IMG/VR virus record: IMGVR_UViG_3300027320_000023
Coordinates: 1 to 36,350 of that record
Reading direction: 5' to 3' (one strand)
Source: a virus
Length of the DNA: 36,350 bases
Shown piece by piece: positions 24,510 to 30,526 of this stretch. Each line of letters opens with the position of its first letter. The first letter of the stretch is position 1. A program made the translations under genes and the position numbers. Below the pieces are notes generated by a model. The model saw only the letters and a program-made list of their open reading frames with translations. It was not told the DNA's origin and ran no database searches.

Positions 24510-24550
24510 TGCTATTATTTCTCCTGATGTAGTTTTTTCATGATGTACAG

Positions 24551-24579
24551 CCCGCTCCCTAAAGCGGGTTTTGTTTTTT
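24551..24579 (+). terminator. Plus-strand intrinsic terminator facing the leftward operon
   Basis: Stem CCCGCT/AGCGGG with a 6-nt loop, followed on the plus strand by TTTTGTTTTTT. There is no plus-strand gene upstream, so it would stop antisense transcripts coming from the origin region. On the minus strand it lies between the 80-aa gene and the O-like gene and has no T-run. Confidence 0.5.
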
Positions 24580-24820
24580 ACAACCCATGCAATTCATATC
24601 TATCGAACAAATCCGAAATCATTTCAGCCGGGAACATTTCCTCGATTAGCACCTCTTTCAGAACCTTCCGGCTTTCGATTGCGCCGGGCGTATTCATCCA
24701 GACTGATCTTGAAGCGCCGCTCGAACCATTCAGTCCATGTTGATTTGCCGCTGGGGGTTCGCTCTGTTCTGCGCCTCCAAACGAACCGGGCAGCATGTCG
24801 TTTGAGTTCGCCATACTCAC
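24578..24820 (-). CDS. Hypothetical protein (80 aa)
   Basis: GTG at 24820 overlaps the TGA of the 53-aa ORF (GTGA); an in-frame ATG two codons later is an alternative start. N-terminal half is Gly/Ser/Asn-rich; the C-terminal half is helical and amphipathic (KVLKEVLIEEMFPAEMISDL). An overlapping frame at 24624-24875 also looks partly protein-like, but lacks a coupled start. Position between cro and O resembles that of a cII or auxiliary replication gene, but no HTH is seen. Confidence 0.5.
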   Translation of the reverse strand: MSMANSNDMLPGSFGGAEQSEPPAANQHGLNGSSGASRSVWMNTPGAIESRKVLKEVLIEEMFPAEMISDLFDRYELHGL

Positions 24821-24978
24821 TGCTCACTGTTGCCGAACGCCCGATCACAAAGCGCCTGGGCACGTCTGAGCACACCTTCAGCCTTAGGGTTGTCTTGAAT
24901 GGCCTTTTCCAGCCTCATGCGTAAGTAGCCTTCTCTGGCTTCTGGGGAAATAATTAACAGTTGATCGAATGTGAGCAT
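24817..24978 (-). CDS. Small helical protein (53 aa)
   Basis: ATG at 24978 with AGAGG 5 nt upstream. Helical throughout (SPEAREGYLRMRLEKAIQD, EGVLRRAQALCDRAFGN). It starts just after a minus-strand terminator, so it is expressed by read-through. Function unknown. Confidence 0.6.
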   Translation of the reverse strand: MLTFDQLLIISPEAREGYLRMRLEKAIQDNPKAEGVLRRAQALCDRAFGNSEQ

Positions 24979-24990
24979 GCGAACCTCTTT

Positions 24991-25016
24991 AAAAAAAAGC
25001 CCCCGCTGCCGAGGGC
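24991..25016 (-). terminator. Strong intrinsic terminator after the Gly-rich repeat gene
   Basis: Minus strand: stem GCCCTCG, loop GCAG, stem CGGGGGC, followed by eight T. Lies in the leftward early operon between the repeat gene and the 53-aa gene, so transcription of the replication genes would need antitermination or partial read-through. Confidence 0.75.
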
Positions 25017-25103
25017 GAGAAGAGAAGAAGAGGCGTTAAGGTCGAGTTAACCGCCTCTACTGACAAAGCCGCAATTAAGCGGCTTATGTAATTTTTATTT
25101 AGT
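25017..25103. other. Gap with two further hairpins
   Basis: Holds two inverted repeats: GAGGCG...CGCCTC with nested TTAA at 25030-25057, and AAGCCGC-AATTAA-GCGGCTT at 25066-25085, directly after the stop of the Gly-rich gene. Together with the terminator next to it this makes three hairpins in about 100 nt. No ORF. Confidence 0.5.
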
Positions 25104-25499
25104 TCAGCCATCGCCAGAGCCAGAGCCATCGCCATCGCCAGAGCCATCGCCATAGCCATAGCCAGAGCCAGAGCCATCGCCATCGCCATAGCCATAGCCA
25201 TCGCCATAGCCATCGCCATGGCCATCGCCATCGCCATAGCCAGAGCCAGAGCCAGCGCCATGGCCATGGCCATAGCCATCGCCAGAGCCATCGCCATAGC
25301 CATAGCCAGAGCCAGAGCCATGGCCATGGCCATAGCCATCGCCATGGCCATCGCCATAGCCATCGCCAGAGCCAGCGCCATGGCCATCGCCATAGCCAGA
25401 GCCAGAGCCATAGCCAGAGCCATCGCCAGAGCCATCGCCATAGCCATCGCCATAGCCATAGCCAGAGCCAGAGCCGATGTTTTTATCCAGCTTTGACAT
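25104..25499 (-). CDS. Gly-rich dipeptide-repeat protein (G-[S/Y/D/H/A])n
   Basis: ATG at 25499 with GGAGG 9 nt upstream (an in-frame ATG at 25508 sits too close to it). After MSKLDKNI the whole 131-aa protein is a run of Gly alternating with Ser, Tyr, Asp, His or Ala, ending at TGA. Every Gly is GGC and every partner codon ends in T. Other frames give Ala-Met/Ala-Leu strings, which I treat as shadows. Such Gly-alternating proteins are probably disordered or sticky, silk-like chains. Function unknown. Confidence 0.6.
   Translation of the reverse strand: MSKLDKNIGSGSGYGYGDGYGDGSGDGSGYGSGSGYGDGHGAGSGDGYGDGHGDGYGHGHGSGSGYGYGDGSGDGYGHGHGAGSGSGYGDGDGHGDGYGDGYGYGDGDGSGSGYGYGDGSGDGDGSGSGDG
25107..25475. 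repeat. Hexanucleotide tandem repeat, about 61 units
   Basis: Plus-strand units GCCATC, GCCATA, GCCATG, GCCAGA and GCCAGC follow one another without a break for 369 bp. Order varies from unit to unit, so it is a compound repeat and not a simple homogeneous one. It forms nearly all of the Gly-rich gene on the minus strand. Confidence 0.95.
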
Positions 25500-25857
25500 T
25501 TTCTGCATCCTCCAAACTTTTTGCTGCGACTTCGGAGCACGGCGTTATTTCTATGGCTTCAAGCCATTGCATCGGCACAGCTTCGACTATTTTGCTTTTA
25601 TCTTGATTGATGCCGTGCAGTGCAACCGCGCTCAATGAGATTGACTCAGCCGCGTGCCAACGCCACATTCTGCGAGCGCTTTTCAAAATGACTTCGCTTC
25701 CTGATTTCTCCGACAAAAGACCGAACCACACGCCAGCCGAGTACGTTCTAACAATGACTTTTTGTCCTATCATCGCGTTTAGCCCGCAGCTATTTTTGTT
25801 GCCGACCATCTTTGATATTTCTTTAATTTGGTTTAGCGTTAAATCGCCGATATCCAT
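25483..25857 (-). CDS. Hypothetical protein (124 aa), early leftward operon
   Basis: The preferred start is ATG 25857 (MDIGDLTLNQIKEISKM), with GAGGGA 6 nt upstream. The longer open frame to 25992 runs through a terminator and a tRNA-like element and is not credible. Beta-rich core (GQKVIVRTYSAGVWFGLLSE, AARR-type RRMWRWHAAESISLSAVALHG) resembling a small conserved phage protein that contains the 'VRTYSAGVWFG' pattern. No function known to me. Overlaps the start of the repeat gene. Confidence 0.65.
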   Translation of the reverse strand: MDIGDLTLNQIKEISKMVGNKNSCGLNAMIGQKVIVRTYSAGVWFGLLSEKSGSEVILKSARRMWRWHAAESISLSAVALHGINQDKSKIVEAVPMQWLEAIEITPCSEVAAKSLEDAENVKAG

Positions 25858-25897
25858 TTTTATCCCTCGTGTTTTTGGTTTGTTCGCCTTGCACCTC

Positions 25898-25920
25898 AAA
25901 ACCCCGCTATCGAGGCGAGG
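25898..25920 (-). terminator. Terminator after cro (tR1-like)
   Basis: Minus strand: stem CCTCGC, 7-nt loop, stem GCGGGG (one T-G pair), then TTTT. It lies between the Cro-like gene and the next gene, as tR1 does in lambda, and directly after the tRNA-like element. Confidence 0.55.
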
Positions 25921-25922
25921 TT

Positions 25923-25995
25923 GTAGTGGGCAGGTGTCCTTGGTTACGGGAGTCGAACCCGTGGCGCGTTTAGTATCGGTTTGCAGAACCACTAC
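25923..25995 (-). other. tRNA-like element, not canonical
   Basis: A 73-nt segment closed by a perfect 7-bp stem (GTAGTGG / CCACTAC). It contains a T-arm-like hairpin ACGGG-TTCGACT-CCCGT (25946-25962) with the canonical TTCGA loop. I could not fit a D-arm, an anticodon arm with U33, or the T-arm next to the acceptor, so I do not call it a tRNA. It lies in the cro leader-to-terminator interval. Confidence 0.35.
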
Positions 25996-26050
25996 CCGCG
26001 TCTATCTGCGTCAACATTAAGCCTCTCTGTCAAACCTGGACGTAAATCAA

Positions 26051-26257
26051 TCACCCAAAAATATCCGGCCTAAGTTGCTTTGCCGTGACTTTTTTCTTTA
26101 GCGCCCGCTCTATCTTTATGCAAAGCTCCGCTGAAGCCTCTTTTCTCCCCGAAAGCAAATGACTTATAAACGGCTGAGTTACGCCAACAGCCTCAGCCAT
26201 TGACCGCTGGGTGCCGAAATAGCATAAGGCTTCTTTGATCGCTTCAATTGATGTCAC
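26051..26257 (-). CDS. Cro-like HTH repressor
   Basis: 68 aa from GTG 26257 with AGAGGA 7 nt upstream. Helix-turn-helix at residues 17-38 (RSMAEAVGVTQPFISHLLSG), in the Cro/YdaS style, with a basic C-terminus (ERALKKKVTAKQLRP). It is the first gene of the leftward unit from a strong sigma70-type promoter, as Cro is from PR. It probably binds the ATTACC-type sites in the control region. A CI-like role cannot be excluded, since no other repressor gene is seen. Confidence 0.75.
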   Translation of the reverse strand: MTSIEAIKEALCYFGTQRSMAEAVGVTQPFISHLLSGRKEASAELCIKIERALKKKVTAKQLRPDIFG

Positions 26258-26286
26258 TTAATGGTCCTCTGGTTCAGATTAATCAC

Positions 26287-26315
26287 ACATTACCTTAGGT
26301 TATTGATATAGTCAA
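26287..26315 (-). promoter_or_regulatory. Leftward early promoter (PR-like)
   Basis: Minus strand: -35 TTGACT (26310-26315), 17-nt spacer, -10 TAATGT (26287-26292). Spacing and hexamers are near sigma70 consensus. Drives cro and the replication genes. An ATTACC/GGTTAT palindrome overlaps the -10. Confidence 0.7.
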
Positions 26316-26361
26316 CCCTTTGTTAATTTGTGTGGTGGGATAAAAAAATGCTTCATTGGGC

Positions 26362-26389
26362 TTTACAAATGAATTACCCGTGATAATAT
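26362..26389 (+). promoter_or_regulatory. Rightward early promoter (PL-like)
   Basis: -35 TTTACA (26362-26367), 16-nt spacer, -10 TAATAT (26384-26389), about 40 nt before the first plus-strand start codon. An ATTACC...GATAAT site overlaps the -10. Confidence 0.55.
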
Positions 26390-26427
26390 TACCTAGTCGA
26401 AGCAAAGAACAGCACGAGGGCAGATAG

Positions 26428-26595
26428 ATGAGCAAGACAATAACAATTGAAGTGCCAGACGAAACGCCAGTCATTGACATCATTCGCGGTATGGCTCGTA
26501 TGGGCCTCACCGTCAAATGGAAAACGCACGACAAGATTCAAGGCGTCCCGGCTAAGCCAGCGATGAAGTTAATCGCATCGGGAGCAGCACAATGA
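26428..26595 (+). CDS. Small early protein (55 aa)
   Basis: ATG with GAGGG 8 nt upstream; MSKTITIEVPDETPVIDIIR then MARMGLTVKWKTHDKI. The first gene of the rightward operon; compact beta-alpha composition. Its TGA overlaps the next start (ATGA). The opposite-strand frame here is a shadow. Function unknown. Confidence 0.65.
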   Translation: MSKTITIEVPDETPVIDIIRGMARMGLTVKWKTHDKIQGVPAKPAMKLIASGAAQ

Positions 26596-26927
26596 GCACT
26601 AAAGACAAAATTGTAAAACTGCTGGAAGCCATGAATGAAGAAGTATTCATGGACGCCTTCAACGACATCGCAATGGGCCAGGAAGCGCTGATTAAGGAAT
26701 TCTTCATCGCAGCTTTTAAAAGCCGAGGCGTGAATGACGAGCAATACAAGACTGACGCGTATCTGCTTGCTGGTGCTCTGCTCAACAACGTAATGGACTA
26801 CTTCGAGAAGTATCACGCTGATGAGCTGAGCGACGAAGTGGGCGACGAACCCGACAGCACAAGTCACTACGACACTGCTCGGGCCGATGATATCAACGCT
26901 CAGCTTAAAGTGGGGTATGCGTCATGA
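26592..26927 (+). CDS. Acidic hypothetical early protein (111 aa)
   Basis: Mostly helical and acidic (KIVKLLEAMNEEVFMDAFND, MDYFEKYHADELSDEVGDE). Coupled by ATGA overlaps on both sides. Small acidic early proteins are often host- or defence-inhibiting in phages, but nothing in the sequence shows that here. Confidence 0.65.
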   Translation: MSTKDKIVKLLEAMNEEVFMDAFNDIAMGQEALIKEFFIAAFKSRGVNDEQYKTDAYLLAGALLNNVMDYFEKYHADELSDEVGDEPDSTSHYDTARADDINAQLKVGYAS

Positions 26928-27025
26928 GCAACCAGACTAAAGCAATCTTAACCGAGCTATCCGCACTGTTCCTTTTCCTCGGCGGCTCTCTCTTCTTCAT
27001 TTTAGTAGTAGGTTCGGCAGCTTGA
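26924..27025 (+). CDS. Small single-TM protein (33 aa)
   Basis: MSNQTKAILTEL followed by one hydrophobic segment (SALFLFLGGSLFFILVVGSA). ATGA overlap with the upstream gene. Its TGA stop is the first triplet of the second copy of the 50-bp repeat. Confidence 0.6.
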   Translation: MSNQTKAILTELSALFLFLGGSLFFILVVGSAA

Positions 27026-27165
27026 ACAAGTGCGAGCGCAATCCTCGCCCTTCAGGGCGGGGAGTAATCAACGAACACGAATTCGACTCCGGCATCATGC
27101 GAGGCATTTTGATTTACTGCGCATCGTGGGTCGCAATGTACGGGATATTTTGGTGGGTATTATGA
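27022..27165 (+). CDS. Possible 47-aa protein starting in the 50-bp repeat
   Basis: TTG at 27022 overlaps the upstream TGA (TTGA). Residues 2-17 (NKCERNPRPSGRGVIN) come from the repeat; then comes a unique part with a membrane segment (MRGILIYCASWVAMYGIFWW). An internal ATG at 27094 is an alternative start for the membrane part only. Its TGA overlaps the next start. The shared N-terminus with the peptide at 18974-19051 is the notable feature. Confidence 0.4.
   Translation: MNKCERNPRPSGRGVINEHEFDSGIMRGILIYCASWVAMYGIFWWVL
27023..27072 (+). repeat. 50-bp repeat, copy 2
   Basis: Identical to the reverse complement of 19001-19050. Starts at the TGA stop of the 33-aa gene, contains the TTCA-loop hairpin (stem of 9 bp with one wobble) and ends AGTAATCAAC. 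Flanks beyond the 50 bp differ completely between the two copies. Confidence 0.9.
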
Positions 27166-27248
27166 TCACGAACAAATTCATAGCGGATATGGAAGCGCGG
27201 GCAACGTTACAGCACAGACTGAGAATGTGGCTCAAGCACGGAATCTGA
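27162..27248 (+). CDS. Small basic peptide (28 aa)
   Basis: ATG overlaps the TGA of the preceding ORF (ATGA). MITNKFIADMEARATLQHRL then basic end. A longer frame starting at 27030 would read through the repeat and is less likely. Function unknown. Confidence 0.5.
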   Translation: MITNKFIADMEARATLQHRLRMWLKHGI

Positions 27249-27274
27249 AAATCAATTAATCAAGGGGAATAAAA

Positions 27275-28318
27275 ATGAGCACAGAAATAGCAATCATCGA
27301 AATACCGCAAGAAAAAGCACTAGACGTTTTCACAGCAGAAAAGGGCTTTGATCCTTATCTTAATCTAATAGCTGAACAGGCGCGTTCATTAGTGCCAGAC
27401 CTGACGACAAAGAAAGGCCGCGATGCTATTGCATCCAATGCTTACAAGGTGCGTCAGTCTAAAACGGCGATGGATAAAGCCGGTAAAGCCCTGGTGGACA
27501 AGCTGAAAGAACAGCCGAAGCTGGTGGATGCTGAGCGTAAAAGAATGCGTGAATTTATGGATGCGTTAGCAGACGAGGTGCGCGGCCCTCTGGATGAGTT
27601 TGAGGAAAAGGAAGCTGCTAGGGTGGCTGCTCTAAAAGAGAAGGTGGAGCACCTTGTTGATATGCGAGAAGTGCACGATGAGGCGAACTCAGAGCAAATT
27701 AAGGCAAGTCTCGATTGCGTTTCCAGCATCGAGATTGACGAATCATACGAAGAATTTGAGGCAGAAGCGCATCGGGAAAAAGCCCGGACAATCGAAGCCC
27801 TTCAAATCAGTTACGAGCGCCGGAAGGCACACGAAGAAGAACAGGCAGAGCTTGCACGTCTCCGGGCCGAAGCAGCCGAACGCGAACAGAAAGAGCGTGA
27901 AGAGCGTATTGCTAAAGAAGCAGCCGAACGCGCCCAACGTGAAGCCGAGGAGCGTGCAGCCAAGGCAAAGGCCGAAGCAGAAGCTAAAGCCAAGGCCGAA
28001 CAAGAAGCCGCTGAACGCCGTGAAATCGAATTAAAACTCGCCGCTGAAAAAGCAGAGCGTGAAAAGCTGGAAGCCGAAGAGCGGGCTAAGAACGCAGCGG
28101 CAGAAACGGAAGCCAGACTGAAGCGCGAAGCTGAAGATCGTGCAGCAGCGGAAAAAGCAGCAGCAGCAAAGCGCGAAGCCAACAAAAAACATCAGGCGAA
28201 GATTAATAACGAGGCGTTAACCGGCCTGCTCACTTCCGGCATAACAGAAGCGCAAGGCAAAGAAATCATCAAGCTTATTGCAACCAAGCAAGTTCCGCAC
28301 ATTGCAATTACATATTAA
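27275..28318 (+). CDS. Long coiled-coil protein of the recombination block
   Basis: 347 aa with a good AAGGGGA ribosome binding site. The N-terminal part (LNLIAEQARSLVPDLTTKKG) is helical; residues 185-305 are a long Ala/Glu/Lys/Arg coiled coil (AERAQREAEERAAKAKAEAE); the last 40 residues form a small globular domain (ALTGLLTSGITEAQGKEIIK). Proteins of this layout sit beside phage exonuclease/annealing genes in many phages and may bridge recombination partners, but the role is not established. Antiparallel frames inside it are shadows. Confidence 0.65.
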   Translation: MSTEIAIIEIPQEKALDVFTAEKGFDPYLNLIAEQARSLVPDLTTKKGRDAIASNAYKVRQSKTAMDKAGKALVDKLKEQPKLVDAERKRMREFMDALADEVRGPLDEFEEKEAARVAALKEKVEHLVDMREVHDEANSEQIKASLDCVSSIEIDESYEEFEAEAHREKARTIEALQISYERRKAHEEEQAELARLRAEAAEREQKEREERIAKEAAERAQREAEERAAKAKAEAEAKAKAEQEAAERREIELKLAAEKAEREKLEAEERAKNAAAETEARLKREAEDRAAAEKAAAAKREANKKHQAKINNEALTGLLTSGITEAQGKEIIKLIATKQVPHIAITY

Positions 28319-28328
28319 GGGGTAGGTT

Positions 28329-28838
28329 ATGAGCGAGATTGCGAAGACACATTACAGAAAAGCGTTTAACTCACCATATTTAAGTAGCGCTGACATCGTT
28401 GGTCCTACAGTTTTAACAATCGCCAGGGTAACGCTTGAGCTGGACAAAACTAAGAAGACAAAGGACTTGTTCAACACTGCATACTTTGTTGAGCGCGAAC
28501 TGAGACAAGGTGAAGCACTCAAGCCAATGATACTGAATGCCAGCAACTCAAAAGCGCTTAAAGACTTGGCAGGCTCTCACTTTATCGAAGATTGGCAGAA
28601 CGTGAAAGTGACTATTTACGTTGACCCTAACGTGCGGTTTGGCCGCGACACTGTAGAAGGTTTGCGCATCAGTCCGCAGCCACCAGCAATAACAAGGGCT
28701 GTTATTACGAAAGACAAAACAACAATGTGGGAAAACGCAAAAGCTGCGTATTTGCGAGATGGTAATTTTGACGCGGTATTAGCTAGGGCCGACATTTCGG
28801 AAGAAGACCAAAAGGCAATTATAAATGAATGCGCTTAA
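28329..28838 (+). CDS. Conserved recombination-block protein (169 aa)
   Basis: MSEIAKTHYRKAFNSPYLSS then ADIVGPTVLTIARVTLE, KDLFNTAYFVERELRQGEAL and a DPNVRFGRDTVEGLRISPQP motif. This highly conserved phage family is almost always beside a lambda-type exonuclease and SSB. It is often annotated only as hypothetical; a DNA-binding or annealing-accessory role is inferred from context. Overlaps the exonuclease start by 14 nt. Confidence 0.65.
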   Translation: MSEIAKTHYRKAFNSPYLSSADIVGPTVLTIARVTLELDKTKKTKDLFNTAYFVERELRQGEALKPMILNASNSKALKDLAGSHFIEDWQNVKVTIYVDPNVRFGRDTVEGLRISPQPPAITRAVITKDKTTMWENAKAAYLRDGNFDAVLARADISEEDQKAIINECA

Positions 28839-29478
28839 TTTTTTCGACATAGAGCAGAACACTGAAGAATGGCTATTAATGCGATGCGGTCTACTTACAA
28901 GCTCTAGCCTAAGCAAAGTTATGGCGAACTACGGTAAAGCGTTTGGTGATCCAGCCAAGAAATTAGCAGTTGATATTGCTCTAGGCCGAATCACTGGGAA
29001 GCCGACAAACTCAGGATTTAGTAACGCACATACTGAGCGAGGTCATGAGCAAGAACCTGTTGCCAGGATGCTTTACGAAGAAACAACATTTTGCAATGTG
29101 GATAACGGTGGATTTTATTGCAATGACGTTGTTGGTTGCTCGCCAGATGGTTTGGTTGGTGATAATGGGCTTATAGAAATCAAATCGGTAATCCCTAGCG
29201 TACATTACGCTAATGTCGCTAGGGCTGGAGTTGACCCCGCTTACAAATGGCAAGTTATTGCTAACCTGAAGTTTACGGGGCGTGATTGGTTGGACTTCGT
29301 GAGCTATTGCGAGGACTACCCGCAAGGCATGAATTTGTTTATCTACCGGCTACATAAGAAGTCAGTTGAAAAAGAATTTGAAATGATTGAAAACCGAATT
29401 AACGAGTTTCTTCCGCTAATAGATTCATCGGTTGACGCTATCAAAACGAACAGATACGCAATATTTGAGGCAGCATAA
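28825..29478 (+). CDS. Lambda-type 5'-3' exonuclease (YqaJ family)
   Basis: 217 aa, close to lambda Exo. R20 (WLLMRCGLLTSS), E75/E77 (TERGHEQEPVAR), D108 in GCSPDGLV, and E118-x-K120 in LIEIK are the active-site set of YqaJ-fold recombinases. It resects dsDNA ends to expose strands for annealing. It is followed directly by SSB (1-nt overlap). No Beta-like annealase is obvious; the 169-aa protein might take that place. Confidence 0.88.
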   Translation: MNALNFFDIEQNTEEWLLMRCGLLTSSSLSKVMANYGKAFGDPAKKLAVDIALGRITGKPTNSGFSNAHTERGHEQEPVARMLYEETTFCNVDNGGFYCNDVVGCSPDGLVGDNGLIEIKSVIPSVHYANVARAGVDPAYKWQVIANLKFTGRDWLDFVSYCEDYPQGMNLFIYRLHKKSVEKEFEMIENRINEFLPLIDSSVDAIKTNRYAIFEAA

Positions 29479-29933
29479 TGGCTAACGATTTAAATCAATG
29501 CAATTTCATCGGGCGTCTTGGAAAAGACCCTGAAATTAAGTTCCTGCCATCCGGCGACCAGGTTGCGACTATCAGTATTTCTGTTGGCTGGAAAGGTAAA
29601 GACAAAGAAGGCACTGAATGGATACCAGTAACGGCATTCGGAAAGCTGGCTGAGATTATGGGCAAGTATCTGAAAAAAGGGTCTCAAGTCTATATATCTG
29701 GCCGCTTCAAAACCGACAAATACGAGAAAGACGGCTCAACCAGGTATTCAACGAAAATAGTGGCAGACCGTATGCAAATGCTCGACTCAAAGGGCAGCGA
29801 TTCCGGACATGCAGCGCCGTCTCAGAGTTCCCCGTCAAATGAATATCAGCAGCCGCAAAGCCAGCATCCGGCAGGCGGTGACTTTGCCGATGACATACCC
29901 TTTAACGCCCACAATAAGGGGATGGCTTACTAA
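29478..29933 (+). CDS. ssb: Single-stranded DNA-binding protein
   Basis: 151 aa: OB-fold (NFIGRLGKDPEIKFLPSGDQ, WIPVTAFGKLAEIMGKYLKK, GSQVYISGRFKTDKYEKDG), then a Gln/Ser/Pro-rich linker and an acidic DDIPF motif. Unlike bacterial SSBs, in which the DIPF motif is terminal, here nine residues (NAHNKGMAY) follow it. Protects ssDNA during replication and recombination. Confidence 0.92.
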   Translation: MANDLNQCNFIGRLGKDPEIKFLPSGDQVATISISVGWKGKDKEGTEWIPVTAFGKLAEIMGKYLKKGSQVYISGRFKTDKYEKDGSTRYSTKIVADRMQMLDSKGSDSGHAAPSQSSPSNEYQQPQSQHPAGGDFADDIPFNAHNKGMAY

Positions 29934-30406
29934 TGATTACACACTACTACACACGCCAGGGCGATCCGGTTAAGTGGTCTATGCCGATTATGCCGATACC
30001 GGATTATTCGGAAATCGAAGAAGAAAACGCAGAGTACATCAATCGGGCTAAAAAACTGCTTGATAGCGGCATTCCGATATACAAAGTTGCCGAAAAGCTT
30101 GGATCGTCAACAACAACATTGAAATCCAGATTAGACAAGCGCGGTATCGAGTATAAAACGCATCGCAGAGTTGACAGTACGGGATTGCAACACTCGCTGA
30201 AATTTGAAGAAGTCGATGAATTCAAAGCGTGGCTCAACGCTAACGGGATTAAGACCGGAGTAAGCAGCAAACCGCAGAATTTGTTTAATGTGCGATTGCC
30301 ACACACTAAAGCGGTTCGAGTTGTCGTAAACGCAATGGGCATCAAGCAGATCGTGATGCCGTTTGGCCTGATTCAACATTACAAGCAGTGGAAGCGCATT
30401 CAATGA
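29933..30406 (+). CDS. HTH-containing hypothetical protein
   Basis: 157 aa. A central resolvase-like helix-turn-helix (GIPIYKVAEKLGSSTTTLKS) is followed by a C-terminal mixed domain (FKAWLNANGIKTGVSSKPQN). 1-nt overlap with ssb. It could be a small DNA-binding regulator of the rightward operon; no family recognised. Confidence 0.6.
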   Translation: MITHYYTRQGDPVKWSMPIMPIPDYSEIEEENAEYINRAKKLLDSGIPIYKVAEKLGSSTTTLKSRLDKRGIEYKTHRRVDSTGLQHSLKFEEVDEFKAWLNANGIKTGVSSKPQNLFNVRLPHTKAVRVVVNAMGIKQIVMPFGLIQHYKQWKRIQ

Positions 30407-30516
30407 GCATAATAAAAAACTCAATAGAAGCGCACAACTTGGAACGAACGCGGACGACCGGCGGCGAGTGGTACGGCGTCATTATTCTAATCATATTTTT
30501 TCTAATTCAATTTTGA
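30403..30516 (+). CDS. Small single-TM protein (37 aa)
   Basis: ATGA overlap with the upstream gene. A polar N-terminus (MSIIKNSIEAHNLERTRTTG) is followed by one membrane segment (WYGVIILIIFFLIQF) at the very C-terminus. Function unknown. Confidence 0.55.
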   Translation: MSIIKNSIEAHNLERTRTTGGEWYGVIILIIFFLIQF

Positions 30517-30526
30517 GGGTTCACTA

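Larger units (their letters stand above)
26258..26427. promoter_or_regulatory. Divergent control region with operator-like sites
   Basis: 170 nt between the Cro-like gene and the plus-strand operon, without an ORF. Sites sharing ATTACC occur three times: ATTACCTTAGGTTAT (26289-26303, nearly palindromic and overlapping the minus-strand -10), ATTACCCGTGATAAT (26374-26388, overlapping the plus-strand -10), and ATTACCTAG (26388-26396). They look like operators for the Cro-like protein. Confidence 0.55.

Noticed and set aside
24624-24875. 83-aa minus-strand ORF with a basic, partly protein-like sequence
   Set aside because: Competes with two ORFs joined by a GTGA overlap and a good ribosome binding site; it has no coupled start. 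Kept as a doubt, not as a gene.
25218-25496. 92-aa plus-strand ORF of Ala-Ile/Ala-Arg repeats
   Set aside because: It is the complementary reading of the same repeat; no promoter or ribosome binding site on that strand.
24989-25540. 183-aa minus-strand ORF with Ala-Met/Ala-Leu repeats
   Set aside because: It is another frame of the hexanucleotide repeat, lacks a placed ribosome binding site and runs across the terminator at 24991-25016.
25858-25992. N-terminal extension of the 124-aa protein
   Set aside because: It would translate the terminator and tRNA-like element (residues such as RATGSTPVTK are typical of translated T-arms); a good ribosome binding site supports the start at 25857.
25923-25995. 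Functional tRNA gene
   Set aside because: Only the T-arm fits; the acceptor partner would have to be misplaced relative to it, and no anticodon loop with U33 can be drawn.
27743-28185. Long minus-strand ORFs inside the coiled-coil gene
   Set aside because: Low-complexity Ser/Ala/Phe/Cys-rich reverse readings of Ala/Glu/Lys/Arg codons.
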